A DNA stretch of 64,000 bases from Yinghuangia elevatio (GCF_040649515.1 NZ_JBEZFP010000019.1:26621-90620); one strand, 5' to 3'. Counted from the stretch's first letter, positions 32,928 through 42,412 are shown. Notes: a model not told the origin generated them from the sequence alone. Program-made: numbers and translations.

Positions 32928-35078
32928 ATGACCCCGACCACCACCAGCGCCTTCGCCCTGCCCGAGCAGCTCACCGCGAAGGCCGACCGGAAACTGATCA
33001 GCGCGGACGAACGGCACTTCGCGGCCGTCGCCGCGAGCCTTGACCAGGCCATCGCCGAACTGTCCGACCAACTCGACGCGGCACGCAAAGCGCCCGGCGG
33101 CGTCGGCCGTGACGCCATGGACCGGGACATCGAGGTCCACCGCCTCTCCTCCCGCCTGCGCGCGCTGCGGCGCTTCGGCCTGGACCTCTGCCTGGGCCAC
33201 ATCGTCCACGACGACAGCCCCGAACCGGTCTACATCGGACGCCTCGGGCTCACCGACGACTCGGGCCGCCGCCTGCTGCTCGACTGGCGCTCCCCCGCCG
33301 CGGAGCCGTTCTTCGCCGCGACCCACGCCAACCCGATGGGGTTGGCCAGCCGCCGCAGGTACCGCTGGACCCGCGGCCGGATCACCGACTACTGGGACGA
33401 GGTGTTCACCACCGAGGGCCTGGAAGGGCACGCCGCGCTGGACGACCAGTCGGCGTTCATCGCCAGCCTCGGCGGCAACCGGTCCTCCCGGATGCGCGAC
33501 GTCCTCGGCACGATCCAGGCCGACCAGGACGCGGTCATCCGGGCGGGCTCGCGCGGCGCCCTGGTCGTCGACGGCGGTCCCGGCACCGGAAAGACCGTGG
33601 TCGCGCTGCACCGCTCCGCGTACCTGCTGTACTCCGACCCACGGCTGGGCCACCGTCGCGGCGGCGTGCTGTTCGTCGGGCCGCACGAGCCGTACCTCGC
33701 GTATGTCGCCGACGTGCTGCCGAGCCTCGGCGAGGAGGGCGTGCGGACCTGCACCCTGCGGGATCTGCTCCCCGAAGGGGCCGCGGCGTCGCCCGAGCCC
33801 GACCCGCACGTGGCGCGCCTGAAGTCGTCCGCGGACATGGTCAAGGCGATCGAGAAGGCCGTCCGGTTCTACGAGGAGCCGCCGACCGAGGGCATGGAGG
33901 TGTCGACCGACTGGGGCGACGTCTGGCTGAGCGCGGAGGACTGGGCCGAGGCGTTCGCGGCGCCTTCGGCGGCCACGCCGCACAACGAGGCCCGCGACCT
34001 GGTCCTGGAGGAAGTGCTCAACATCCTGACGGACAAGTACGACGGCGACGTGTCGCCCGACGTGTTCCGCAGGTCGCTGCGGCACGACACGGAGCTGCTG
34101 GACACCCTCAACCGGGCGTGGCCGCTGCTGGAGGCGGCGGACGTGGTCGGCGACCTGTGGTCGGTGCCGGCGTACCTGCGCATGTGCGCGCCGTGGCTCA
34201 CCTCCGACGAGGTGCGCGCCCTCCAGCGCAAGCACGCGCCCCAGGCCTGGACCGTGTCGGACCTGCCGCTCCTGGACGCGGCACGGCTGCGGCTCGGCGA
34301 CCCGGAGGCGTCACTGCGCCGGCGTCGCCAGGAGGCCGGCGTCGCGGCCGAACGGGCGCGCATGGCCGACGTCATCGGCAACATCATCGAGGCCGACGCC
34401 GACGGAGAGGGCGCGGTGACGATGCTGCTCGGCAAGGACCTCCAGGACAGCCTGGTCGACGAGAGCGCGCTGCCGAGCGGCAACGCGGATCCGCTGGCCG
34501 GACCGTTCGCGCACATCGTCGTCGACGAGGCGCAGGAACTGACCGACGCCGAATGGCAGATGCTGCTGCTGCGCTGCCCCTCCCGGAGCTTCACGATCGT
34601 CGGCGACCGGGCCCAGGCGCGGCACGGGTTCACCGAGTCGTGGGAGGAACGGCTCGAACGGATCGGCCTGGACCGGATCACGGTGACGTCGCTGAGCATC
34701 AACTACCGGACGCCGGAAGAGGTCATGGCGGAGGCCGAGCCGGCGATCCGGGCGGCGCTCCCGGACGCGAACGTACCGACTTCCGTGCGCAGCAGCGGAA
34801 TTCCGGTGACGCACGGGTCTGCGGACGACCTGGAGGAGATCCTCGCGAAGTGGATCGCCGAGAACGCCGAAGGAGTGGCGTGCGTCATCGGCGACCCCGG
34901 CTTCGAGCCGACGTCACGCGTACGCTCGCTGACCCCGGAGCTGTCCAAGGGCCTGGAGTTCGACCTCGTGGTGCTGGTCGACCCGGAGGCGTTCGGGACG
35001 GGAATCGAGGGTGCGGTGGACCGCTATGTCGCCATGACCCGGGCCACCCGCCAACTCGTGGTCCTCACGAGCGGCTGA
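32928..35078 (+). CDS. helR: RNA polymerase recycling motor HelR (rifamycin resistance)
   Basis: A 716-residue HelD-like superfamily 1 ATPase. HelR of Streptomyces binds RNA polymerase, pushes rifamycin out of its pocket and frees stalled polymerase. The N-terminal coiled-coil arm (DERHFAAVAASLDQAIAELS) is followed by LLLDWRSPAAEPFFAATHAN, Walker A GGPGTGKT near residue 216, Walker B IVVDEAQEL, VGDRAQARHG, SINYRTPEEV and a C-terminal KGLEFDLVVLVDP and RYVAMTRATRQL. ATG 32928 has GGAG 8 bases upstream. The 205-base stretch between RAE and ATG carries a direct repeat (CAGCGATGCCGA, twice). rox follows, so two resistance routes are combined. Confidence 0.92.
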   Translation: MTPTTTSAFALPEQLTAKADRKLISADERHFAAVAASLDQAIAELSDQLDAARKAPGGVGRDAMDRDIEVHRLSSRLRALRRFGLDLCLGHIVHDDSPEPVYIGRLGLTDDSGRRLLLDWRSPAAEPFFAATHANPMGLASRRRYRWTRGRITDYWDEVFTTEGLEGHAALDDQSAFIASLGGNRSSRMRDVLGTIQADQDAVIRAGSRGALVVDGGPGTGKTVVALHRSAYLLYSDPRLGHRRGGVLFVGPHEPYLAYVADVLPSLGEEGVRTCTLRDLLPEGAAASPEPDPHVARLKSSADMVKAIEKAVRFYEEPPTEGMEVSTDWGDVWLSAEDWAEAFAAPSAATPHNEARDLVLEEVLNILTDKYDGDVSPDVFRRSLRHDTELLDTLNRAWPLLEAADVVGDLWSVPAYLRMCAPWLTSDEVRALQRKHAPQAWTVSDLPLLDAARLRLGDPEASLRRRRQEAGVAAERARMADVIGNIIEADADGEGAVTMLLGKDLQDSLVDESALPSGNADPLAGPFAHIVVDEAQELTDAEWQMLLLRCPSRSFTIVGDRAQARHGFTESWEERLERIGLDRITVTSLSINYRTPEEVMAEAEPAIRAALPDANVPTSVRSSGIPVTHGSADDLEEILAKWIAENAEGVACVIGDPGFEPTSRVRSLTPELSKGLEFDLVVLVDPEAFGTGIEGAVDRYVAMTRATRQLVVLTSG

Positions 35079-35148
35079 CCGAAGCGGCTGACCGAAGCGG
35101 CTGACCGGCCCCCGGAGCCGGCGCCAAGCCGCGGTTGAGATGAAGAGT

Positions 35149-35206
35149 TGGCCGCGCTCGACGACCTAGCTGTCCTGAACTTTGACAGCAGGCTCGAGCG
35201 CGGCCA
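35149..35206 (+). terminator. Large hairpin after helR
   Basis: TGGCCGCGCTCGA (35149-35161) pairs perfectly with TCGAGCGCGGCCA (35194-35206), and inside the loop GCTGTC pairs with GACAGC. It lies 70 bases after the helR stop and probably ends the helR transcript or separates it from rox. Confidence 0.6.
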
Positions 35207-35351
35207 CCTCGCGTATTCACCGTGATCCCTGCTGTACGACGACTTTCCGCCTCCGACCTGCACCTCGGACCTCGGATCAGCCATTGGACGGGGTGACGCA
35301 CAATCTTGTACCTTGCACGTGCCCGTGACACCGCCCGAGGAGGTGAGACCC

Positions 35352-35411
35352 ATGAACGCTGTAGCCATGTGGGTGCTCCCCCTTGCCGTCGCGGTCGGGC
35401 GACTGACGTAG
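35352..35411 (+). CDS. Leader peptide upstream of rox (19 codons)
   Basis: ATG 35352 follows a strong ribosome site GAGGAGGTGAG and the frame ends in TAG at 35409. The peptide is MNAVAMWVLPLAVAVGRLT, hydrophobic. It ends 8 bases before a hairpin that lies just ahead of the rox ribosome site. The layout is that of an attenuation or translation-coupling leader, as in erm-type resistance genes; this is inference. Confidence 0.55.
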   Translation: MNAVAMWVLPLAVAVGRLT

Positions 35412-35418
35412 TTGTCGC

Positions 35419-35448
35419 CGGGAGTGCCACGCCAACAAGGCACTCCCG
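35419..35448 (+). promoter_or_regulatory. Hairpin between leader peptide and rox
   Basis: CGGGAGTGCC and GGCACTCCCG form a perfect 10-bp stem with a 10-base loop. The rox ribosome site AAAGG begins at the base next to the stem (35449), so folding could hinder ribosome access. Confidence 0.65.
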
Positions 35449-35461
35449 AAAGGCAACACCT

Positions 35462-36934
35462 ATGTACTCTCCGCAGTTCACCACCGCCCCGTCGCCGGAC
35501 AACACGGCCGCTTTCGATGTGATCATCGCCGGGTGCGGGCCGACCGGCGCGATGCTGGCTGCCGAACTTCGGCTGCACGGCGTACGGGTACTCGTTCTGG
35601 AGAAGGAATCCGAACCCGTCTCGTACGTCCGCATCGTCGGTCTGCACATTCGCAGCATCGAACTGCTGGCCATGCGCGGCCTGCTGGAGCGCATCAGCGC
35701 ACACGGACGGCAGCGCCCGGCCGGCGGGTTCTTCGCCGCCATCAACAAGCCCGCGCCCCAGGGCCTGGATTCCGCGCACGCCTACTTGCTGGGCATCCCG
35801 CAGCCGGTCATCGTCCGCCTGCTCGAAGAACACGCGGTCGAGCTGGGCGCACGGGTGCGGCACGGCTGTGCGCTGGCCGGTTTCGCGCAGGACGACGAGG
35901 GGGTGACCGTCGAGCTGGCCGACGGCGAACAGCTCCGTACGTGCTACCTCGTCGGCTGCGACGGCGCGCGCAGCGCGGTACGGAAGTTGCTCGGCGTCGC
36001 CTTCCCCGGCGAGCCCTCGCGGACCGAGACGCTGATGGGCGAGATGGAAGTCGGCGTACCGCAGGGGGAGATCGCCGCGAAGGTGGCCGAAGTCGGGGAA
36101 ACCGAGAAGCGGTTCTGGCTCAGGCCCGTTGGCGAAAGGGCGTACAGCGTTGTGGTGCCCGCCGCGGGAATCAGCGATCGCACGGTGCCACCCACCCTCG
36201 AGGAGTTCAGGCGACAACTGCGCGCCATCGCCGGAACCGACTTCAGCGTGCACTCACCGCGATGGTTGTCCCGCTTCGGGGATGCCACCCGGCTGGCCGA
36301 GCGGTACCGGGTCGGGCGGGTGCTGCTGGCCGGCGACGCGGCCCACATCCATCCGCCCACTGGCGGACAGGGCCTCAACCTGGGCGTCCAGGACGCGTTC
36401 AACCTGGGCTGGAAGCTCGCCGGGCAGGTCCGCGGCTGGGCACCGGAAACCCTGCTGGACACCTACCACGCGGAGCGCCATCCGGTCGCCGCGGAAGTGC
36501 TGGACAACACCCGCGCCCAGATGGAGCTGCACTCCCCCGAGCCCGGCCCTCAGGCGTTGCGCAGGCTCCTCACCGAACTGATGGACTTCGACGAGGTGAA
36601 CCGCCATCTCATCGAGAAGATCACCGCAATCGGCATCCGCTACGACTTCGGCGAAGGCCCCGACCTGCTCGGCCGCCGCCTGCCCGACATGGATGTGAAG
36701 CACGGCCGCCTCTACAACCTGATGCACCACGGCCGCGGCCTGCTCCTCGACCGTACCGAACGCCTGACCGTCGGCGGCTGGTCCGACCGTGTCGACCACC
36801 TGGCGGACCCCACCACGGCACTGGATGTTCCGTCCGTCCTCCTGCGTCCCGACGGCCACGTCGCCTGGACCGGCGACGACCAACGAGACCTGAACGCCCA
36901 CCTGACCCGCTGGTTCGGCAACCCCGCCAACTGA
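35462..36934 (+). CDS. rox: Rifampin monooxygenase Rox
   Basis: A 490-residue class A flavin monooxygenase that hydroxylates the naphthyl ring of rifamycins and linearises the drug. FAD motifs: GxGxxG-type FDVIIAGCGPTGAMLAAEL, and GD motif RVLLAGDAAHIHPPTGGQGL with NLGVQDAFNLGWKLAG. Stretches such as LGIPQPVIVRLLEEHA, FPGEPSRTETLMGEMEV and TDFSVHSPRWLSRFGDATR match Streptomyces Rox closely as I recall it. It follows helR after a hairpin and has its own leader region (35207-35461), where TTGGAC at 35284 may be a weak -35 box. It is separate from any rifamycin biosynthesis genes. Confidence 0.93.
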   Translation: MYSPQFTTAPSPDNTAAFDVIIAGCGPTGAMLAAELRLHGVRVLVLEKESEPVSYVRIVGLHIRSIELLAMRGLLERISAHGRQRPAGGFFAAINKPAPQGLDSAHAYLLGIPQPVIVRLLEEHAVELGARVRHGCALAGFAQDDEGVTVELADGEQLRTCYLVGCDGARSAVRKLLGVAFPGEPSRTETLMGEMEVGVPQGEIAAKVAEVGETEKRFWLRPVGERAYSVVVPAAGISDRTVPPTLEEFRRQLRAIAGTDFSVHSPRWLSRFGDATRLAERYRVGRVLLAGDAAHIHPPTGGQGLNLGVQDAFNLGWKLAGQVRGWAPETLLDTYHAERHPVAAEVLDNTRAQMELHSPEPGPQALRRLLTELMDFDEVNRHLIEKITAIGIRYDFGEGPDLLGRRLPDMDVKHGRLYNLMHHGRGLLLDRTERLTVGGWSDRVDHLADPTTALDVPSVLLRPDGHVAWTGDDQRDLNAHLTRWFGNPAN

Positions 36935-37499
36935 CCCCGCCCCAACCGCCGATGAGCAGGTAGCCAACGACCGTCCAGAGACCCGTGGCACCCGCCACAC
37001 CGCGTCCCCGAACTGAGCAAGGAACACCGTCCACACCAAGTTCAGTTCGGGGACCACTCGACGTCGGCATGTCCAGGAGTTCAGACGGCCCGAACTCGAC
37101 GCCATCGACGAGCGGTATCGCCGGGCCCGCCGGATTCTGTGGAGGTCGTGGCCCGGGTCGAGCCGGCCGCCGCGTGTCGGCCGGGGTAAGTCACCCCCCC
37201 CCGGGGGGCTGCCTGGCACGGGTTTCGGCGGGGACGGGATGGCGGGGAGTAGGGCGAAAAGCGCGGGTGTTTGCGGTTGTTGGGGGCGTACCGAGGTCGC
37301 GCACGGCTGCTCGGGTTGGTGCGGGCCGGAGTGCGACTACGCCATTTGGGTGTACTTGGTGGTGTACCCGTCCGCCCGCATGTCGGGCAACGCTACGGTT
37401 GCCGGAGACGTCTGATCCGGTCGCGATCCCGCCGAGCCCCCGAGGCTCGGCATCGAAGCATGGCTCCGCCAACTCCCTCACTCCGGCTAGGAGTCGGTC
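36935..37499. other. 565-bp intergenic region without a supportable gene
   Basis: No convincing gene here. A run of nine C followed by six G lies at 37194-37208. On the plus strand one frame near 37059-37135 reads HVQEFRRPELDAIDERYRRA, protein-like but with no start or family match, perhaps a gene remnant. The 3' part presumably holds the promoter of the following 957-residue protein gene. Confidence 0.5.
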
Positions 37500-40373
37500 A
37501 TGGACGACCTCTTCCGCTTTCTGCTCCTCCGCCCGGCCAATCTGCCGGCTCCTTCCGAACTCGATGTGTTGTACCCGGACTTCCTCGGCTCGGGGGAGCA
37601 GCAACTCGACCAGACCGCGTCCACGACCGACCCGCGCGAGGCCGCCGCGGAATACCTGGAGTCCGGCGGCCCGTTGCGGGGTGTCGACGAGTTGTCCGTC
37701 GCGGCGACCGCGCTTGCGGTGCACGCCGCGCTCGCCGCGGGCCCGATCCCGCTCGCGGACTTGCGGGCCGTGGTGGCCAAGACGACCACCGCCACAATCG
37801 AACAGATCGTCGCCAACGCGGGGTTCGACGTGGACCGCAGCCGACTGGCGAACACCCTGGTGGCGGTGAAGCTGGTGTCGGGCGCGCCCGGCATCGACGC
37901 GCGCGGGCTCGGTGCCGCGGCGCAGGCGTACGACGCCCTCAGTCGCGCCGCCGATGGTGCCGATCCGGTCCCTCTCCGGCCGCTCGTCCTACCGGAAGGA
38001 CTGGAGGGTGGTGGCGCGGGCGGAAGTTCGGGAAATGGTGGGGGGCTTGCCGCACGTGGCAAGGCGGCGGTCGCGGGCACCGACGCCGCGGCACAGGCGC
38101 GCGACGCCGCGGCGGCGGAAGCGGAAGCCGCGGTAGGCCGGATCGACACCGCGCTCGCCGTGCTCGGCCGCATCCCCGCGGCGAGCTTCGCACCCGTGAC
38201 AGCGCGTCGTGTGGAACACGAGGCGGCCGAGCGCGCCGATGCCGAAGCGCCTGGCGACGAACTCGTCGCCGAGTCGCGCGCCACGCCGTTGGCGACGTCG
38301 GCCGTCTTCGCCGAGCAGCCCTGGCTCCTCTCCCCCGAGGCCGTCGACGGGCTCGACGCCTCGGTACGCGAGACCGTGGAGGGTATCGGCGTCGACCTCC
38401 GCGTGACCGGTCTCCCGGTCGCCGTCAACGCGCTGCACGACGCACGCATCAAAGCGATGACCGTGCTCGACGGACGCGAACTCCGCGCCCCGTCGGCCGT
38501 CGCCAGGATCGGCAACCAGATGCTGGCCGGCGGCGAGGATCCGGGGCACGTCGGCGAGCCCAGCTCCCCGATGCCGGCCGGCCACGGCAGCATCAGGCCC
38601 GTCGGGATCGGCGACCTGCTGCTCGTCAAGCAGCACGTGCTGCGCTACGAGGGCGGCGAGTTGGCGCACGTCGAGAACGTGCTCAAGTCCGAGCGCATGA
38701 GCCGCGACACCCGCCGCCTGGAGCGGACCGAGACCTCGATCCTGACGGAGCAGGAGACCACGAAGGAGGAGGAGCGCGACACACAGACCACCGACCGCTT
38801 CTCCCTCAAGCGCGAGACGTCCGAAACGCTCAAGCGCGAGACGGAGTTCAAGGCGGGTGTCTCGGTCGAGGCCAAGTACGGCCCGTTCATCGAGGTGAAG
38901 GCGAACGCCGACTTCGGCACGAAGGCGTCCAGCGAGGAAACCGCCCGACAGGCCTCCGAGTTCAGCAAGGACGTCGTGAGCAGGTCGGTCAGCAAGGTGG
39001 TCGAGCGCGTCCTCGAACGGCGCACGGTCACCACGCTCAGCGAGTTCGAGGAGAAGTACTCGCACGGGTTCGACAACACCGCCGGCGCCGGCAACATCAG
39101 CGGCGTGTACCAGTGGGTCGACAAGGTCCTCCAGGCGCAGGTCTACAACTACGGCAAGCGCATGTTGTTCGACGTCACGTTGCCCGAGCCGTCCACCGCG
39201 TTCGTCGTCGCGCAGCTACGCGGTCACGCGGAGGGCCAGACCTTGGTCAAGCCGCTGCCGTTCACCGAGACCGCGGACGGGATCACGGAGACCAACTACG
39301 CGAGGCTCGCCCACCGCTACAACGTCACCGGCCTCGAAGCGCCGCCGCCGCCGGTCAAGACGATCAGCAAGGGCGTGGACGTCCTGTCGCCGCAGGACCC
39401 GTACGAGAGCTCGAAGTCCCAGGACTTCGTGATCGAGGACGGGTACGAGGCGCAGTACGCCCTCCTCCAGCGGAGCGCCGAAACGTACGACAACGCGATC
39501 TGGATCCTGGTCATCGGGCGCCACTATCTCGACGGGCTGGGCGTCGACGGCTACCGGGACATGACGGGCGAGGTGGGGTCGACCGCCTTCTCGTCGCTGA
39601 CGTACCACGTCCGCGGCTTCGCCATGACCATCGAGATCTTCTGCCGACGCACCGAACGGGCCTACCGGACCTGGCAGCTCAAGACCCACGCGGCGATCAC
39701 GGCCGGCTACCTGGCCAAGGTCCAGGCGTACGAGAGCGCGCTCGCCGAGGCCGCCGCCCAGGCGGGGGTGGTGATCGCCGGCCGCAACCCGCTGTGGAAC
39801 CAGCGGCTCGTCAGCACCGAACTGCGCAAGCAGTGCCTCACGTTGCTCACCGCCCAGCAGTTCGACGCGTTCGGCGCGCTGGAGACCTCGGCCGAGGGCC
39901 ATCCGCAGCCGAACCTGGAGCGCAGCGGCGAACAGATGCCGTACGTCCGGTTCTTCGAGCAGGCCTTCGAGTGGGAGCACCTGGCGTACTTCTTCTATCC
40001 CTACTTCTGGGGTTGGAAGCCCGGCTGGCGCAACCGCATGCTGCTGGACGACGTGGACCCGCAGTTCTCCGACTTCCTGCGGGCCGGCGCCGCGCGGGCC
40101 GTCTTCCCGGTCCGTCCCGGCTTCGAGGCCGCGGTCGTGCACTACCTGGAGACGGGTGAGATCTGGAACGGCGGGCCGCCGCCGGACATCACGGGTTCGA
40201 CGTACGTCCCGATCGTCAAGGAGATCCAGGAGGCCCAGGGCGCGCCTGGCAACGAAGTCCCGCAGGGTGAACCGTGGTTGGTGCGACTGCCGACGACGCT
40301 CGCGAAGCTGCGGCCGGACGACAAGCTACCCAAGTGGAAAAAGGTCGGCCAGGACTGGCAGCCGGACGAATGA
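37500..40373 (+). CDS. Large conserved protein of unknown function (957 residues)
   Basis: I do not recognise a named domain, though parts resemble unannotated proteins in other bacteria. The start MDDLFRFLLLRPANLPAPSE leads a helical, Ala-rich region to ~residue 270 with a Gly-rich spacer near 170-190. A core from ~365 (GIGDLLLVKQHVLRYEGGEL) runs into a highly charged stretch (RRLERTETSILTEQETTKEE), then alternating-hydrophobicity strands (FKAGVSVEAKYGPFIEVKAN), then EFEEKYSHGFDNTAGAGNIS. The last part has aromatic FYPYFWGWKPGWRNRMLL and VRPGFEAAVVHYLETGEIW. No signal peptide or clear helix-type membrane segment is seen. The next gene follows after 115 bases on the same strand, likely one operon. 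Confidence 0.8.
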   Translation: MDDLFRFLLLRPANLPAPSELDVLYPDFLGSGEQQLDQTASTTDPREAAAEYLESGGPLRGVDELSVAATALAVHAALAAGPIPLADLRAVVAKTTTATIEQIVANAGFDVDRSRLANTLVAVKLVSGAPGIDARGLGAAAQAYDALSRAADGADPVPLRPLVLPEGLEGGGAGGSSGNGGGLAARGKAAVAGTDAAAQARDAAAAEAEAAVGRIDTALAVLGRIPAASFAPVTARRVEHEAAERADAEAPGDELVAESRATPLATSAVFAEQPWLLSPEAVDGLDASVRETVEGIGVDLRVTGLPVAVNALHDARIKAMTVLDGRELRAPSAVARIGNQMLAGGEDPGHVGEPSSPMPAGHGSIRPVGIGDLLLVKQHVLRYEGGELAHVENVLKSERMSRDTRRLERTETSILTEQETTKEEERDTQTTDRFSLKRETSETLKRETEFKAGVSVEAKYGPFIEVKANADFGTKASSEETARQASEFSKDVVSRSVSKVVERVLERRTVTTLSEFEEKYSHGFDNTAGAGNISGVYQWVDKVLQAQVYNYGKRMLFDVTLPEPSTAFVVAQLRGHAEGQTLVKPLPFTETADGITETNYARLAHRYNVTGLEAPPPPVKTISKGVDVLSPQDPYESSKSQDFVIEDGYEAQYALLQRSAETYDNAIWILVIGRHYLDGLGVDGYRDMTGEVGSTAFSSLTYHVRGFAMTIEIFCRRTERAYRTWQLKTHAAITAGYLAKVQAYESALAEAAAQAGVVIAGRNPLWNQRLVSTELRKQCLTLLTAQQFDAFGALETSAEGHPQPNLERSGEQMPYVRFFEQAFEWEHLAYFFYPYFWGWKPGWRNRMLLDDVDPQFSDFLRAGAARAVFPVRPGFEAAVVHYLETGEIWNGGPPPDITGSTYVPIVKEIQEAQGAPGNEVPQGEPWLVRLPTTLAKLRPDDKLPKWKKVGQDWQPDE

Positions 40374-40407
40374 GACGGGTGGACCGGGCCAACCGAGTGA
40401 ACCGGGT

Positions 40408-40451
40408 GAGCCGGACGGAGCGGGCGAGCCGGATGGAGCGGGTGAGCCCGG
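40408..40451. repeat. 18-bp direct repeats between the two unknown genes
   Basis: GAGCCGGACGGAGCGGGC and GAGCCGGATGGAGCGGGT are adjacent, followed by the start of a third copy and preceded by degenerate copies. They fill most of the gap between the two genes. Confidence 0.6.
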
Positions 40452-40488
40452 CCGGTCGGGGGCGGTTCGACGGCGACAAGGACACGCC

Positions 40489-41607
40489 ATGAAGCAGTTC
40501 GTACTCGTCGCGGGCTTCGACTACGAGTTCACCGGGGTGGACTTCCGGCAGCTCTGCGAAAACCGCCGCAAGCGCATCATCACCGCCAACAAGGCCCGCG
40601 AGGAACTGCGTTTCACCATTCTCGACTTCCGCGCCGGGGAAACGGTCGAGATCGCGGTGACCTATCCGGGCGGCGTGAAGCAGGAGGCGAAGAAGCAGAC
40701 CGCGACGTTCCGGCCGGTCGGCAGATCCAGCTACCACACCGTTACGGCGCCGGACGGCACCACGCATGTGCGTTTCAAGCCGGGCCAGTTCGACACGCTG
40801 TCGATCCTGGACATGTACGGCGCGGTCGTCGCCATCGGGACCAACGCGCCCGGCACACTCGCCGAGCTCAGCGTGTTCAGCCACGCCTGGGCGGGCGGTC
40901 CGATCCTGGTGAACAGCGACAACGACCGCTCGGTGGTCGTCCCGGCGCCGCCGAGTATCGGCGGCGGCGGGGGTACCGTCACGGTGGCGCTGGGCTCCAC
41001 GACGTTGCGCGATCCCGACGACCGGGACCCGCGGGTGGAGCTGGACTTCGTGCCACCGACGATGGATGCGGGCGACCGGGCCTTGTTCGCCAAGGCGTTC
41101 GCCAAGGACGCGTTGGTCTGGCTGTGGGGCTGCCAGGCGACCGAGGCGGTCCACAACGTCCTGAACCGGCTGGAACGCAGCAAGGAGTACCGGATCACCG
41201 GCCTCGGCGACGAGGACGAGGTCACCCTCACCAACCTCGCGCCCAAGAGCGTCGACTTCCTGGAGGCGGTCCTGCTGCCGCTGCTGAAGGCCACGTTCCC
41301 GAAGCCGCGCTCGACGGTCACCCTCAAGTTCAAGTTCGTGAAGTTCTTCGCGTGCGCCGCGAACCGCATGTCCTACGCGGCGCACATCGCCGACGTCGCG
41401 AAGGTCGAAACGCGCGCCGCTCCAATGGGCACGGGCGCGAACTACGACGGCGGTGCCCTGCCACTGATGCACGTCGATCCGGTGTACGCGGCGCACTTCA
41501 CGTTCTACCGCAACTACCTGAACCGGAAGTTCGATCCCGATGGCCGCAACTACATGATCTTCGTGCCCGGGGAAGGATGTGCGAAGCCGAAGAAGACCAC
41601 CCCCTGA
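40489..41607 (+). CDS. Unknown protein with clan CD peptidase-like His/Cys pattern
   Basis: A 372-residue protein with no family I can name. ATG 40489 follows AAGGA. A strand ending in His132 (ELSVFSHAWAGGPILVN) and one ending in Cys215 (DALVWLWGCQATEAVHNVL) follow the pattern hydrophobic strand-His and hydrophobic strand-Gly-Cys used by caspase-like clan CD cysteine peptidases. The His is followed by Ala rather than the usual Gly. A second Cys/Ala motif, FKFVKFFACAANRMSYAAHI, follows. No signal peptide. It is downstream of the 957-residue protein and probably co-transcribed. The peptidase idea is inference from two motifs only. Confidence 0.72.
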   Translation: MKQFVLVAGFDYEFTGVDFRQLCENRRKRIITANKAREELRFTILDFRAGETVEIAVTYPGGVKQEAKKQTATFRPVGRSSYHTVTAPDGTTHVRFKPGQFDTLSILDMYGAVVAIGTNAPGTLAELSVFSHAWAGGPILVNSDNDRSVVVPAPPSIGGGGGTVTVALGSTTLRDPDDRDPRVELDFVPPTMDAGDRALFAKAFAKDALVWLWGCQATEAVHNVLNRLERSKEYRITGLGDEDEVTLTNLAPKSVDFLEAVLLPLLKATFPKPRSTVTLKFKFVKFFACAANRMSYAAHIADVAKVETRAAPMGTGANYDGGALPLMHVDPVYAAHFTFYRNYLNRKFDPDGRNYMIFVPGEGCAKPKKTTP

Positions 41608-41740
41608 GGGCGAGAAGTGCGGGGGGCGGGCGCGGCGCCTCGGTCGCGCGTCCTGGTCGGAGTGCGAACGCAGGTGCGAACACGGTTGGCAGCGCGTCGA
41701 GTTGCCCGCTCTCCGGAGTCTGTCGCGCGGCACAATCTGA

Positions 41741-42367
41741 TCATGGGCAAACGGCGAATCCTGGCTCGTGCCTCTCGGATTCCCAGTCGTCGGCGGCGCC
41801 GGGCAGGGTCACGATGACCCGCAGTCCGCCGCTCGTGCGGGGTTCGGCGCGGGCGTCACCGCCGTGCGCCCGGGCGACCGCGCGCACGATCGACAGGCCG
41901 AGTCCCGCACCGGTCGTGCCGGCGAGGCGGTCGGCGCCGAGGCGCCGAAAGGGTTCGAACAGTGCCGGGACGTCGTACCGGGCCACCACCGGGCCGGAGT
42001 TGCTGACTTCGAGGCGCACGGTTCCGTCCTCGCCCGCACCGCATTCGACCCGGACCCAGCCGTCCTCGGGCACGTTGTGGCGTACTCCGTTCTCCACGAG
42101 GTTCTGCACCAGACGTTCGAGCAGCACCGGGTTTCCGGTGGTGGGCGCCTCCTCGGGCATCGCGACGACCTTGGCCGTGCCCGGGTCGAACTGCGCGACG
42201 ACGTGCTCCACGACGTCGGCGAGGTCGACGTACGCGTGTTCCGCCACCTCCGCCTCCGACCGGGCCAGGAGCAGCAGGCCGTCGATCAGGCGCTCGTGCC
42301 GTGCGTTGATGTCCAGCAGCGTCGAGCCGAGTTGGCGGACGTCGGGCGAGCCGCCGGCGTCGCGTAC
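41741..42367 (-). pseudogene. C-terminal remnant of a sensor histidine kinase
   Basis: About 208 codons on the minus strand encode the end of a kinase: the dimerisation helix after the H-box (VRQLGSTLLDINARHERLID, GLLLLARSEAEVAEH), N-box QNLVENGVRHN, and G boxes GTTGAGLGLSIVRAVARAHG. The sensor, membrane helices, HAMP and phosphorylated His are missing; homology stops near 42367. The frame continues upstream only as antisense of other genes. It cannot signal. A truncation by deletion is the simplest reading, since a permease fragment abuts it. Confidence 0.8.
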
Positions 42368-42412
42368 CGGTCCGCGACGTCCTGGCGGCGACCGCGAACC
42401 CGGAGGCGCTCG

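Noticed and set aside
37271..40159. 962-codon plus-strand ORF overlapping the large unknown gene
   Set aside because: Its product is Arg/Gly/Ala-rich shadow sequence. The frame starting at 37500 has normal amino-acid composition and a coherent C-terminus.
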